A stretch of 33,879 nucleotides of DNA from Paracoccaceae bacterium (lineage in GTDB: Bacteria; Pseudomonadota; Alphaproteobacteria; Rhodobacterales; Rhodobacteraceae): contig RECW01000135.1 in assembly GCA_007693835.1 (NCBI GenBank), forward strand, positions 1 through 33,879, in the 5' to 3' direction. A model generated the notes under the pieces. The model was given only the letters and a program-made list of their open reading frames with translations, was not told the origin of the DNA and did no database searches. Positions within the stretch are counted from its first letter, which is position 1. Each line of letters begins with the position of its first letter. Position numbers and translations under genes: made by a program. Shown here piece after piece: positions 1 through 9,763 of the stretch.

Positions 1-192
1 GGCGACGCCCGCGCGGCGGTGGCCGCCGCGCCGGGCTCGGCGGCGGCGTTGTTCGAACGCGGCGCCGCCGAGGCGGCCACAGGCGAGATCGCGGCGGCGC
101 GGCGCAGCTGGCTCGACGCCATCGCCGCCGAGCCCGACGCCGCCGCCGCGCGGCAGGCGCGCCTCAGCCTTCAGGCGCTGGACGGTTCGTGA
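1..192 (+). CDS. C-terminal fragment of TPR-like tetratricopeptide protein (5' end outside window)
   Basis: Frame 1 is open from base 1 to TGA at 190-192: [63 protein letters not shown]. Ala-rich helical TPR-like pattern. Confidence 0.55.
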   Translation, partial: GDARAAVAAAPGSAAALFERGAAEAATGEIAAARRSWLDAIAAEPDAAAARQARLSLQALDGS

Positions 193-1324
193 GCGCGATC
201 TCCGCCGCGCCGAGCGCCCACTCTTCGGCGACGGCCGGGTCGGGATCGGCGCGGCGCAGCGCGGCGAAGGCGGCCGCGTCCAGCAGACGCGACAGCGCCC
301 AGACCGCCGCGCCGCGCACCAGCGGCGAGGGGTCGTCAAGAAGCCTCTCGGCGGCCGGGGCCATCCGTTCGTCCCGTGCGGCGCCGATGGCGGTGAGGAC
401 GTTGCGCAGCAACCGATCCCGCCCGATCCGCTTGATCGGCGAGCCGGCGAACACCGCCCGGAAAGCCCCGTCGTCGAGCCCCGCGAGATCGGCGAGCCGC
501 GGTCGCGCCAGCTCGGGCCTCGGGGCGTATGCGATCTCGCGGGCCGCGCCCGCGAAGCGGTTCCAGGGGCAGACGGCGAGGCAGTCGTCGCAGCCGTAGA
601 TGCGGTTGCCGATCAGCGGTCGCATCTCCCGCGGGATCGGGCCCTTCAGTTCGATCGTCAGATACGAGATGCAGCGCCGCGCATCGAGCTGGTAGGGCGC
701 CGGGAACGCCGCCGTCGGGCAGACGTCGAGGCAGCGTCGGCACGTGCCGCAACGGTCGGCGTGGGGCGCGTCCTTCGTCAGATCGAGCGTCGTGAACAGC
801 GCGCCGAGGAAGAACCACGACCCCAGGCTGCGCGACACGAGGTTGGTGTGCTTACCCTGCCAGCCGAGCCCCGCCGCCTCGGCCAGCGGCTTCTCCATCA
901 CCGGGGCGGTGTCGACGAAGACCTTGATCTCGCCGCCGGCCGCGTCGATCAGCCAGCGCCCGAGCCGCTTCAGCTTGCGCTTGGCCACGTCGTGATAATC
1001 TGCGCCCTGGGCGTAGACCGAGATGGCGGCGCGATCCCGCGTCTCCAGCGCGGCCAGAGGGTTCTCGGCGGGCGGATAGGGTTCGGCCAGCATCACGACA
1101 GAGCGCGCGTCCGGCCAGAGCGCCGTCGGGTCGGCCCGCCAGGCCGCCCGGTCCGCCATCCACGCCATGTCGCCGTGACGGCCGTCGGCGAGCCAGAGGC
1201 GCAGCTTGGCCCCGGCGTCCGCGACCGCGCCGGGCGCGCAGACGCCGAATCCCGCGAACCCGAGCGCCTGGGCCTCCGCCTCCAGCCGGCGTCGCAAATC
1301 GAGGGGCGAATGTGGGCGGGTCAC
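164..1324 (-). CDS. queG: Epoxyqueuosine reductase QueG
   Basis: 386 aa with two 4Fe-4S motifs ([16 protein letters not shown] and [14 protein letters not shown]), [17 protein letters not shown] motif and C-terminal HEAT-like segment. Overlaps the TPR gene end convergently. Confidence 0.95.
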   Translation of the reverse strand: MTRPHSPLDLRRRLEAEAQALGFAGFGVCAPGAVADAGAKLRLWLADGRHGDMAWMADRAAWRADPTALWPDARSVVMLAEPYPPAENPLAALETRDRAAISVYAQGADYHDVAKRKLKRLGRWLIDAAGGEIKVFVDTAPVMEKPLAEAAGLGWQGKHTNLVSRSLGSWFFLGALFTTLDLTKDAPHADRCGTCRRCLDVCPTAAFPAPYQLDARRCISYLTIELKGPIPREMRPLIGNRIYGCDDCLAVCPWNRFAGAAREIAYAPRPELARPRLADLAGLDDGAFRAVFAGSPIKRIGRDRLLRNVLTAIGAARDERMAPAAERLLDDPSPLVRGAAVWALSRLLDAAAFAALRRADPDPAVAEEWALGAAEIALTNRPAPEG

Positions 1325-1442
1325 GGGTCGCGCAGGGCTTGTCCCTCAAGCGTCCGTCCTCGTCGGCGCGCTTGCGGCAGGCCGATGGGTGATCCTCGCC
1401 TTTCAGACCTTCCCCCGCCGCCGTCGCCCATGCGCGCCATCC

Positions 1443-2111
1443 TCAGAAATCCGGGTCCGCGTAGTGCGCCGGCGGAGAGAACCCCGGCAGGTGGTCCGAC
1501 AGCAGCGGGCGGAAGCAGGGGCGGGACTTGACGCGGGCGTACCACTCCTTCGCCGGATCGGAGACCTCCCACGGCACGTCGCCGATGTAGTCGAGGCAGG
1601 AGAGGTGCGCGGCGGCGGCGAAGTCCGCGATGGTGAGGGTCTCGCCGGCCAGCCAATGGCGCCGCTCCACCAGCCAGCCGACGTATTCGAGGTGGGTCTT
1701 GATCGCCCGCGCGCCGGCCTTGATCCGCGCGCTGTCCGGGTGACCGGTGCGCGCGAGGCGCTTCACGGCGCGCTCCGCGACGAGGCTTTCCGTGACCTCC
1801 GCGTTGAACTTGCCGTCGAACCAGCCGACGAGCCGGCGCGCCTCGGCGCGGTCGATCGGGTCGGACGGCAGGAGGCGCGGCTCGGGGCCGGTCTCTTCGA
1901 GGTATTCGAAGATCGCGGCGCTGTCCGCCAGCGCGCGGCCGTCGCGGTCGATCAGCACCGGCACCTCGCCGGCGGGGTTCAGGCGCAGGAAGTCGAGCCG
2001 GCGCTCCCACACCCGCTCCTCGATCAGCTCGGCTTCAAGCTTCTTCTCCCCGAGCACGAGGCGGATTTTGCGGCTCTGGGCCGACAGGGGCATATGGTAA
2101 AGGCGACGCAT
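1443..2111 (-). CDS. fzlA: Glutathione S-transferase family protein, probable FzlA-like (FtsZ-associated GST)
   Basis: 222 aa; N-terminal thioredoxin-fold GST pattern (LYHMPLSAQSRKIRLVLGEKKLEAELIEERVWERRLDFLRLNPAGEVPVLI) and C-terminal tail SPPAHYADPDF resembling alphaproteobacterial FzlA. The FzlA assignment is from memory. Confidence 0.6.
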   Translation of the reverse strand: MRRLYHMPLSAQSRKIRLVLGEKKLEAELIEERVWERRLDFLRLNPAGEVPVLIDRDGRALADSAAIFEYLEETGPEPRLLPSDPIDRAEARRLVGWFDGKFNAEVTESLVAERAVKRLARTGHPDSARIKAGARAIKTHLEYVGWLVERRHWLAGETLTIADFAAAAHLSCLDYIGDVPWEVSDPAKEWYARVKSRPCFRPLLSDHLPGFSPPAHYADPDF

Positions 2112-2260
2112 GGATCCTCGGCGCGCGGCGGCGGCACGCCTTCCTGCCCGTCCGCCCGCGTCTTTTCAACCACCGCCGCGACGGCGGCGCGCGACGAGGG
2201 GCCTGCTTCCGTCAGCCGGGCGGTTTCTCCATATCAGGCGAAACGGTGGGGGAGACGACA

Positions 2261-2704
2261 ATGACCGAGAAATTCTGGCTGCCGAACGGCGCGCTGGTCC
2301 TCGTCGCGGACGGCCGGCGCGCGCTGATGCTGCGCAACGAAGGCTCGCCTGCGGCCCCTGCGTTCACGGTCGAACACCGGATGGAGGCGGCCGACAACCC
2401 GCCCGACAGCGCCGGTCACGACAAGCCGGGCCGCGTGTTCAAGGGCGACCGCCGCGCGGCCGTCGACATCGGCTCGCATCACGATCTCGAGGAAACGCGG
2501 TTCGCCGAAGTCGTGGCCGATGCGTTCCGGACCCTCGCCGAAGCGACGCCCGACGCGCCGCTCGCGCTCGTCGCGCCGCCGCCGGTTCTGGCCGTCTTGC
2601 GCAAGACGCTGCCGGATCCGCTGCGCGCGCGGGTGCGCGCGGAGGCGGCGAAGGATCTGGTCAACCACCCGGTCGCCGAGATCGCGCGCGTGCTCGCGGG
2701 ATGA
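2261..2704 (+). CDS. Host attachment family protein (baeRF-like)
   Basis: MTEKFWLPNGALVLVADGRRALMLRNEG... and C-terminal VAPPPVLAVLRKTLPDPLRARVRAEAAKDLVNHPVAEI match the host-attachment/baeRF pattern. ATG at 2261 is preceded by GGGGGAG, so it is preferred over the GTG at 2246. Confidence 0.75.
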   Translation: MTEKFWLPNGALVLVADGRRALMLRNEGSPAAPAFTVEHRMEAADNPPDSAGHDKPGRVFKGDRRAAVDIGSHHDLEETRFAEVVADAFRTLAEATPDAPLALVAPPPVLAVLRKTLPDPLRARVRAEAAKDLVNHPVAEIARVLAG

Positions 2705-2845
2705 CATGATGCGGCGTCGGCTTGTGGACGGTCCGTGATCAGCGCGGCGTCGCATCGCCTTTGTATGCGGCGCCGTGTGAAAAACCTTGCTGCGCTGCGG
2801 CGCGACAGGCGATAGCGTCAACCGCATGACAAGGGGAGGGCCGGC

Positions 2846-5800
2846 ATGACGCGATTCCAGAAGATCCTCGTGGCCAACCGGGGCGAGATCGCCATCCGCA
2901 TCATGCGCGCCGCCACCGAACTCGGCAAACGCACGGTCGCCGTCTACGCCGAGGAGGACAAGCTCGCCCTCCACCGCTTCAAGGCGGACGAGGCGTACCG
3001 GATCGGCGAGGGGCTCGGGCCGGTCGCGGCCTACCTCGCCATCGAGGAGATCATGCGCGTCGCTCGGGAGTCCGGCGCCGACGCGATCCACCCCGGCTAC
3101 GGCCTCCTGTCCGAGAACCCCGACTTCGTCGACGCCTGCGCGCGCGAGGGGATCGCCTTCATCGGCCCGAAGGCCGAGACCATGCGGATGCTCGGCGACA
3201 AGGCGAGCGCGCGCCGCGCCGCCATCGCCGCCGGCGTGCCGGTTGTGCCGGCCACCGAGGTGCTGCCCGACGACATGGCCGAGGTGCGCCGGATGGCCGC
3301 CGAGATCGGCTATCCGCTGATGCTGAAGGCGAGCTGGGGCGGCGGCGGCCGGGGGATGCGCCCGATCCTCTCCGAAGACGAGCTGGAGACGAAGGTCCGC
3401 GAGGGCAAGCGCGAGGCCGAGGCCGCCTTCGGCAACGGCGAGGGCTATCTGGAGAAGATGATCCAGCGCGCCCGCCATGTGGAGGTGCAGATCCTCGGCG
3501 ACAAGCACGGCAACATCGTGCACCTGTTCGAGCGCGACTGCACCGTGCAGCGCCGCAACCAGAAAGTCGTGGAGCGCGCCCCCGCCCCCTATCTCGACGA
3601 CGCGCGGCGGGCGGAGATCTGCGAATACGGCCTGCGCATCGCGCGTCACGCGAATTACGAGTGCGCCGGCACCGTCGAGTTCCTGATGGACATGGACTCG
3701 GGGAATTTCTTCTTCATCGAAGTCAACCCGCGCGTCCAGGTCGAGCACACGGTCACCGAGGAGGTGACTGGCGTCGACATCGTCAAGGCGCAGATCCGCA
3801 TCGCGGAAGGCGCCAAGATCGGCGACAGGGAGGACAGCGGCGTGCCCGCCCAGCACGCCATCGCCCTCGACGGCCACGCCGTGCAGTGCCGCATCACCAC
3901 CGAAGACCCGATGAACAATTTCATCCCCGACTACGGTCGGATCACCGCCTATAGGGGCGCGACCGGCTTCGGCATCCGGCTCGACGGCGGCACGGCCTAT
4001 TCGGGCGCGGTGATCACGCGGTTCTACGACAGCCTGCTGGAGAAGGTCACCGCCTGGGCGCCGACGCCCGACGAGGCGGTGCAGCGTCTGATCCGGGCGC
4101 TGCGGGAGTTCCGCATCCGCGGCGTCGCCACCAATCTCGCCTTCGTCGAGAACCTGCTCCAGCACCCAGACTTCCGAGACGCGACCTACACCACCAAGTT
4201 CATCGACACGACGCCCGAGCTGTTCAACTTCCGCCAACGCCGCGACCGCGCGACCAAGATCCTGCGCTACATCGCCGACGTCACGGTGAACGGCCACCCC
4301 GAGACCGCCGGGCGCGCCCGCCCGCCTGCAGCGGCCCGCGCGCCGCGCCCGCCGGCCCACCGCTTCGAGACGCCGCCGCCGGGCGCCAAGGATCTGCTCA
4401 ACGCCAAGGGGCCGAAGGCGGTGGCGGACTGGATGCTGGCCGAGAAGCGCCTGCTGATGACCGACACCACCATGCGCGACGGCCACCAGTCGCTGCTGGC
4501 CACGCGCATGCGCTCCATCGACATGGTGAACGTCGCGCCGGCCTACGCGCGCAACCTGTCGGAGCTGTTCTCCGTCGAGTGCTGGGGCGGCGCGACCTTC
4601 GACGTCGCCTACCGCTTCCTGCAGGAGTGCCCATGGCAGCGGCTGCGCGACCTGCGGCGGCGGATGCCGAACCTGCTGCTCCAGATGCTGCTGCGCTCGG
4701 CCAACGGCGTCGGCTATTCGAACTATCCCGACAACGTGGTGAAGCTGTTCACCCGGCAGGCCGCCGAGACCGGCGTCGACGTGTTCCGGGTCTTCGACTC
4801 GCTGAACTGGATGGAGAACATGCGCGTCGGCATAGACGCCGTGCTCGAGACCGACAAGATCTGCGAGGCGGCGTTCTGCTACACCGGCGACATCGACGAC
4901 CCCGATCGCGCCAAGTACTCGCTGAAATATTACGTCGATCTGGCGAAGGAGCTGGAGAAGGCGGGCGCCCACATCCTCGGCGTGAAGGACATGGCGGGGC
5001 TGCTGAAACCCGCCGCGGCGCGCAAGCTGATCAAGGCGCTGAAGGAGGAGGTGGCGATCCCGATCCACTTCCACACCCACGACACGTCCGGGATGTCGGC
5101 GGCCTCGGTGATCGCGGCGGCGGAGGCGGGGGTGGACGCGGCCGACGCGGCGATGGACGCCTTCTCCGGCATGACCTCGCAGCCCTGCTTCGGTTCGATC
5201 GTCGAGGCGCTGCGCGGCGGGGCGCGCGACACCGGCTTCGATCCGGCCGTGATCCGCGCCATCTCGACCTACTGGGAGCAGGTGCGCCAGCAATACGTCG
5301 CCTTCGAGACGGACATGCGCGCGCCGGCCTCGGAAGTCTATCTCCACGAGATGCCCGGCGGCCAGTTCACCAACCTCAAGGCGCAGGCGCGCAGCCTCGG
5401 GCTCGAGGACAAGTGGCCGGAGGTCGCGAAGGCCTACGCCGAGGCCAACGCCATGTTCGGCGACATCGTGAAGGTGACGCCCTCCTCCAAGGTCGTCGGC
5501 GACATGGCGCTGATGATGGTGACGCAGGGCCTCTCCCGCGCCGACGTGGAGAACCCGGAGAAGGACATCGCCTTCCCCGACTCGGTGGTCGGCATGATGC
5601 GCGGCGATCTCGGCCAGCCCCCCGGCGGCTGGCCGGAGGCGATCCGCCGGAAGGTGCTGAAGGGCGAGGACGGCTACGACGAGCGCCCTGGCGCGCGGCT
5701 GGAGCCGGTCGATATCGAGGCCGTGCGGGCCAAGGTCTCCGAAGAACTGGAAGGCAGGGTGGTCGATGACGAGGATTTGTCGTCGTATCTCATGTATCCG

Positions 5801-6301
5801 AAGGTCTACCTCGACTACATGGGGCGGCGGCGCGACTTCGGCCCGGTGCGGCAGCTGCCGACGCCGATCTTCTTCTACGGCATGGAGGTCGGGCAGGAGA
5901 TCGCGGTGGATCTGGAGCCTGGCAAGACGCTGGTGATCCGCCTGCAGGGCGTCGGCGAGACCCACGACGGCGAGGTGCGCGTCTTCTTCGAGCTGAACGG
6001 CCAGCCGCGCGACATCCGCGTGCCCGACCGGAGCGCAGGCCCGACGCGCGCCGGGCGCCCGAAGGCGGAACCGGGCAATCCGCTGCACATCGGCGCGCCT
6101 CTGCCGGGCTCGATCGCCGGCGTCGCGGTGGGGGTCGGCGACAAGGTGCGTCAGGGCGATCTGCTCGTCACCATCGAGGCGATGAAGATGGAGACGGGCC
6201 TGCACGCCGAGCGCGCCGGCGTCGTGAAGCGCGTGCTGGTGGCGGCGGGCGATCAGGTCGAGGCGAAGGATCTGCTGGTCGAGTTCGAGAACGGAACCTG
6301 A
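2846..6301 (+). CDS. pyc: Pyruvate carboxylase
   Basis: 1151 aa; biotin carboxylase N-terminus (KILVANRGEIAIRIMRAATELG), carboxyltransferase domain (TTMRDGHQSLLATRMR) and C-terminal biotinylation motif EAMKME. RBS GGGAGG upstream. Confidence 0.98.
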   Translation: MTRFQKILVANRGEIAIRIMRAATELGKRTVAVYAEEDKLALHRFKADEAYRIGEGLGPVAAYLAIEEIMRVARESGADAIHPGYGLLSENPDFVDACAREGIAFIGPKAETMRMLGDKASARRAAIAAGVPVVPATEVLPDDMAEVRRMAAEIGYPLMLKASWGGGGRGMRPILSEDELETKVREGKREAEAAFGNGEGYLEKMIQRARHVEVQILGDKHGNIVHLFERDCTVQRRNQKVVERAPAPYLDDARRAEICEYGLRIARHANYECAGTVEFLMDMDSGNFFFIEVNPRVQVEHTVTEEVTGVDIVKAQIRIAEGAKIGDREDSGVPAQHAIALDGHAVQCRITTEDPMNNFIPDYGRITAYRGATGFGIRLDGGTAYSGAVITRFYDSLLEKVTAWAPTPDEAVQRLIRALREFRIRGVATNLAFVENLLQHPDFRDATYTTKFIDTTPELFNFRQRRDRATKILRYIADVTVNGHPETAGRARPPAAARAPRPPAHRFETPPPGAKDLLNAKGPKAVADWMLAEKRLLMTDTTMRDGHQSLLATRMRSIDMVNVAPAYARNLSELFSVECWGGATFDVAYRFLQECPWQRLRDLRRRMPNLLLQMLLRSANGVGYSNYPDNVVKLFTRQAAETGVDVFRVFDSLNWMENMRVGIDAVLETDKICEAAFCYTGDIDDPDRAKYSLKYYVDLAKELEKAGAHILGVKDMAGLLKPAAARKLIKALKEEVAIPIHFHTHDTSGMSAASVIAAAEAGVDAADAAMDAFSGMTSQPCFGSIVEALRGGARDTGFDPAVIRAISTYWEQVRQQYVAFETDMRAPASEVYLHEMPGGQFTNLKAQARSLGLEDKWPEVAKAYAEANAMFGDIVKVTPSSKVVGDMALMMVTQGLSRADVENPEKDIAFPDSVVGMMRGDLGQPPGGWPEAIRRKVLKGEDGYDERPGARLEPVDIEAVRAKVSEELEGRVVDDEDLSSYLMYPKVYLDYMGRRRDFGPVRQLPTPIFFYGMEVGQEIAVDLEPGKTLVIRLQGVGETHDGEVRVFFELNGQPRDIRVPDRSAGPTRAGRPKAEPGNPLHIGAPLPGSIAGVAVGVGDKVRQGDLLVTIEAMKMETGLHAERAGVVKRVLVAAGDQVEAKDLLVEFENGT

Positions 6302-6341
6302 TCGCCTTGCGCGCGCCGCGATCCCGCGCCAGCGTCGCGCC

Positions 6342-7238
6342 ATGCGCCGCGCCTTCGCCCTCACGCTGTTCCTCGCCGCCTGCGCCGCGGGCGGGCTGAC
6401 GCCGGGCGAGCGCGCCGCCCGCCTCGCCCCCGACGCGCCGCTGGCCGTGAGCGACTGGCCGGCGGAGACGCCGCGGGCCGTGTTGCTCGCGCTCCACGGC
6501 TACGGCGATCACGCCGAGAGCGTGTTCGGCGAGGCCGCGCCGTTCTGGGCGGAGCAGGGCGTCGCCGTGCGGGCCTACGACCACCGCGGCTTCGGCCGGA
6601 ACCCCAGCCGCGGCGTCTGGCCCGGCGTCGACGCCCTGATCGAGGACGCCGCCGACCAGGCCGCGCGGCTGCGCGCCGATCACCCCGACGCGCCGCTGGT
6701 GCTGATCGGCGAATCGATGGGGGCGGGCGTCGCCCTCGCGGCCGTGGGGGAAGGGCGGATCGAGGCGGACGGGTTGATCCTGCTCGCCCCCGCCATCGCC
6801 GGCGGCGAGCAGGTTTTCCCCGTGGCCCGCGCGGCCGTCTGGACGATGGCGCAGGCCATCCCTGACCGGCGCTGGACCGGCGAAGGGCTGGTCTCGTTCC
6901 AGGCCTCCGACGACATCGAGATGCTGCGCCGCCTCGCCGCCGACCCGCTCTACCTCGGCTCGCCGAACGCGCGCGAGATTCTCGGTCTGATCCGCGTGAT
7001 GGATCGCGCCGCCGCGGCCGCGCCGGCCGTCGAGACCCCGACCCTCGTGCTGTTCGGGGCGCGCGACGAACTGCTGCGCGAGAGCGCGGTGCGCGCGGTG
7101 GCCGAGACCATTCCGGGGCTCGTCGCGTTCAGGCTCTACCCTGACGGCTGGCACCTGCTGCTGCGCGACTTGCAGAAGCGCCGCGTCTGGGAGGATGTCG
7201 CGGACTTCGTCCTCTCCCTGCCGGAGCCGCCCGCATGA
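6342..7238 (+). CDS. Alpha/beta hydrolase (lysophospholipase-like), putative lipoprotein
   Basis: N-terminal lipobox-like LFLAAC; HGYGDHAES, YDHRGFG and nucleophile elbow GESMG; C-terminal DGWHLLLRD. Confidence 0.85.
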   Translation: MRRAFALTLFLAACAAGGLTPGERAARLAPDAPLAVSDWPAETPRAVLLALHGYGDHAESVFGEAAPFWAEQGVAVRAYDHRGFGRNPSRGVWPGVDALIEDAADQAARLRADHPDAPLVLIGESMGAGVALAAVGEGRIEADGLILLAPAIAGGEQVFPVARAAVWTMAQAIPDRRWTGEGLVSFQASDDIEMLRRLAADPLYLGSPNAREILGLIRVMDRAAAAAPAVETPTLVLFGARDELLRESAVRAVAETIPGLVAFRLYPDGWHLLLRDLQKRRVWEDVADFVLSLPEPPA

Positions 7239-7993
7239 CGCCGCTGGACGCCGCCCACGCCGCCGCCGAAGCCCCCGGCGCGCCAGAGAGCGCGCGCCTG
7301 CGCTTCTACGCCCTTTTGCTGGAGACGACGCTCTGCGTGCCGGTCGAGCCGGGGCCGGAGGACGCGGCCCTGCGCCCGCGGGTGTTTCCGCTCGAAGCAG
7401 GTCCGGTGGCGCTCGCCTTCGACGACGACGGGCGGATGGCCGGCTTCTTCGGCGGGCCGACCGACTATGTCTCGCTGACCGGGCGGGCGCTGGCGGCGGC
7501 CGCGGCGGGCGCCGGCGTGGGGCTCGGGCTCAACCTCGACGCGCCCTCCGCGACGCTCCTGCCCGCCGAGGCGGTCGCCTGGCTCGCCGCGGAGATGGGC
7601 GGCGGGGCGGAGGCGGCGGATCTGTCGGGGCCGGTGACCGTGGCGGCGCCGACGGGGATCGACGGCGCGCTGCTCGCGGCGCTCGCCGAGCGGCTGGCCG
7701 GGCTGCCGGGCATGGTCGCCGAGGCGTGGCTGGTGCGGCTGGAGCGGCCCGAGGCGTCTGAGCTTGCGCTGCTGCTGTTGCCGGCGCCGGCGGCGCGGCG
7801 CGCCGGAGAGGGGCTGGCCGCCCTGCTCGGGCGGGTCGCCGCGGCGGCGGGGGCCGCGTCGGTGGCGGTGGGGCTGCTCGACGACGGCCATGCGCTGCTC
7901 GGGCCGGCGCGGGCGAAAGGGGTAGGGCTGCACCCGGGGCCTGCGCCCGAGGCGCCTGCGGCGAAGCCGGCCGGTCCCCCGCGCCTGCGCTGA
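7235..7993 (+). CDS. SseB-like family protein, function unknown
   Basis: 252 aa; overlaps the preceding gene by ATGA. N-terminal LDAAHAAAEAPGAPESARLRFYALLLETTLCVPVE resembles the SseB N-terminal domain. Confidence 0.55.
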   Translation: MTPLDAAHAAAEAPGAPESARLRFYALLLETTLCVPVEPGPEDAALRPRVFPLEAGPVALAFDDDGRMAGFFGGPTDYVSLTGRALAAAAAGAGVGLGLNLDAPSATLLPAEAVAWLAAEMGGGAEAADLSGPVTVAAPTGIDGALLAALAERLAGLPGMVAEAWLVRLERPEASELALLLLPAPAARRAGEGLAALLGRVAAAAGAASVAVGLLDDGHALLGPARAKGVGLHPGPAPEAPAAKPAGPPRLR

Positions 7994-7996
7994 GCG

Positions 7997-8302
7997 TCAG
8001 TCCGTCCGCAGAGACTCGATCCAGCGCGCGACGTCGGCGATCTGGGTGCGGCTGAGGCCGGGGTCGGGCATCGGCGGATGGGGCGAGGCGATCCAGCCGC
8101 GCAGCGCCTCCGCCGTGATCTGGCGGTCGTTGGCGATCGCCATGAAGGACGGCGCGACGTCGGGCGCGGTGGTCTGGTCTGGGGTCGCGATGTGGCAGGC
8201 GGCGCACCACTGCTCGGCGATGGACCGGCCCATCTCCAGCGGATCGTCCTGCGCCGCCGCCACGGTCGACGCCAGCGCGAAAAGCAGGGCGAGTCGCGTC
8301 AT
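7997..8302 (-). CDS. Small c-type cytochrome, secreted
   Basis: MTRLALLFALASTVAAAQDDPLEMGRSIAEQWCAACHIATPD...: signal peptide and one CXXCH heme motif (CAACH), with PMPD before LSRTQIADVARWIESL as in cytochrome c class I. Start chosen at MTRLALL rather than the longer ORF start. Confidence 0.85.
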   Translation of the reverse strand: MTRLALLFALASTVAAAQDDPLEMGRSIAEQWCAACHIATPDQTTAPDVAPSFMAIANDRQITAEALRGWIASPHPPMPDPGLSRTQIADVARWIESLRTD

Positions 8303-8319
8303 CCGAACTCCTCCGGCGG

Positions 8320-8853
8320 TCAGGCGCGCCCCGCGATGCGCCGCCGACGCTCCTCGCGCCGTACGGGACGGAAACCCCACTTCTGATAGAGCGGCAGCGC
8401 GCGGGGATGGTCGAGCGAGCAGGTGTTCACCGTCAGCTTTCCCGGCGCGCCGTCCCAGGCCATGTGCACGCCCGTTCCCAGCAGCCAGTCGCCGAGGCCC
8501 CGGCCCTGCGCCTCGGGCGCGAGGCCGAAATAGGCGATGTCGCAGACCGGCGCCTCGCGCGCGTCGAGCATGATGAACCCGGCCGGCCAGCCGGTGAGGT
8601 AGAGGACGTAGAGCGCCACCTGCGGATGCTGCGCGAAGGCGGCGATGGCGTCGTCCGACAGGGCGTGCAGGTCGGTCCACTTATGGTCGCGCCCGACCGT
8701 GTCGTAGAGGTAGCGGAAGAAGGCCGCGGGCGGCGTCTCGGCGCGCAGCAGCGACAGGCCGCGCGGCACGGGAGGATGCGGGCGGGGCCGGTCTGGCCGC
8801 GCGGCCATCTCGAGGTAGGTGACCGTGTAGGCGACTTCCGCGTCCGCGCTCAT
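8320..8853 (-). CDS. GNAT family N-acetyltransferase
   Basis: 177 aa from MSADAEVAYT; acetyl-CoA motif LAPEAQGRGLGDWLL and LPLYQKWGFRPV. TCAT overlap with the sseA stop. Confidence 0.85.
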   Translation of the reverse strand: MSADAEVAYTVTYLEMAARPDRPRPHPPVPRGLSLLRAETPPAAFFRYLYDTVGRDHKWTDLHALSDDAIAAFAQHPQVALYVLYLTGWPAGFIMLDAREAPVCDIAYFGLAPEAQGRGLGDWLLGTGVHMAWDGAPGKLTVNTCSLDHPRALPLYQKWGFRPVRREERRRRIAGRA

Positions 8854-9698
8854 CGCGCCACCGGCAGGTCGGCGTAGGCGCCCCATTCCGTCCACGACCC
8901 GTCGTAGACGGCCGTCCGCGCCGCGCCGGCGCGCGCCTGCGCGAGGCTGAGGATGCAGGCGGTGACGCCCGAGCCGCAGGTGTTCACGATCGGGCGCGAG
9001 AGGTCGACGCCGGCTTCGGCGAACACCGCGCGCAGGGCCGCCGCGTCCTTCAGCGTGCCGTCGGCGTTCAGCACGGCGCGGTAGGGCACGTTCAGCGCGC
9101 CCGGAATGTGGCCGGACCGAAGCCCGGGTCGCGGTTCCGGCTCCTCGCCGCGGAAGCGCGCGGGGGAGCGGGCGTCGACGATCTGCTCGCCCCCGAGCTT
9201 GGCGGCGGCGGCGACCTGCGTCACGTCGCGCACCAGCTCGGGCCGCTTGCGGGCGATGAAGTGACGGTCGCGCGCCAGAGGCTGGCCCGCCTCCAGCGGC
9301 AGGCCCTCGGCGCGCCATTTCGGCAGGCCGCCGTCGAGCACCGCCACCGCGTCGTGGCCGAAGACCTTGAACATCCACCAGACCCGCGCCGCCGAGAACA
9401 GCCCGGACTGGTCGTAGACCACCACCTGCCGCCCGTCGCCGACGCCGAGCCGGCGCACCCGGCTCGCGAACTTCTCGGCCGAGGGCAGCATGTGGGGCAG
9501 GGCGGAGGCGGTGTCGGCGATCTCGTCGATGTCGAAGAACTGCGCGCCGGGGATGTGGCCGGCCTCGTGCTCGGCGCGCGCGTCGCGGTTCTGGTCGGGC
9601 ATGTGCCACGACCCGTCGAGCACGCGCACCTCGGGGTCGCCCAGCCGCGCGGCGAGCCACCCGGTGGAGACCACGCGTTCGGGATCGTCCTCGGTCAT
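8850..9698 (-). CDS. sseA: 3-mercaptopyruvate sulfurtransferase (tandem rhodanese)
   Basis: 282 aa from MTEDDPERVV; VSTGWLAARLGDPEVRVLDGSWHMP, active-site loop CGSGVTA, and C-terminal VYDGSWTEWG. Confidence 0.92.
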   Translation of the reverse strand: MTEDDPERVVSTGWLAARLGDPEVRVLDGSWHMPDQNRDARAEHEAGHIPGAQFFDIDEIADTASALPHMLPSAEKFASRVRRLGVGDGRQVVVYDQSGLFSAARVWWMFKVFGHDAVAVLDGGLPKWRAEGLPLEAGQPLARDRHFIARKRPELVRDVTQVAAAAKLGGEQIVDARSPARFRGEEPEPRPGLRSGHIPGALNVPYRAVLNADGTLKDAAALRAVFAEAGVDLSRPIVNTCGSGVTACILSLAQARAGAARTAVYDGSWTEWGAYADLPVAR

Positions 9699-9763
9699 CC
9701 GCGCTCCGTGCTCCGCCGACGCTTCAGGTCTAGGCGCGCCGGCGACGGGGCGCAACCCGGCGC

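Noticed and set aside
1388-1393. Another TGATCC -35-like site
   Set aside because: It points into the antisense side of the GST gene with no suitable -10 and no downstream gene start.
2234-6364. 1376-aa minus-strand ORF fully antisense to pyc
   Set aside because: His/Arg/Asp/Leu-rich composition typical of antisense translation of a GC-rich gene; it reads backwards across the clear pyruvate carboxylase and has no recognisable domain.
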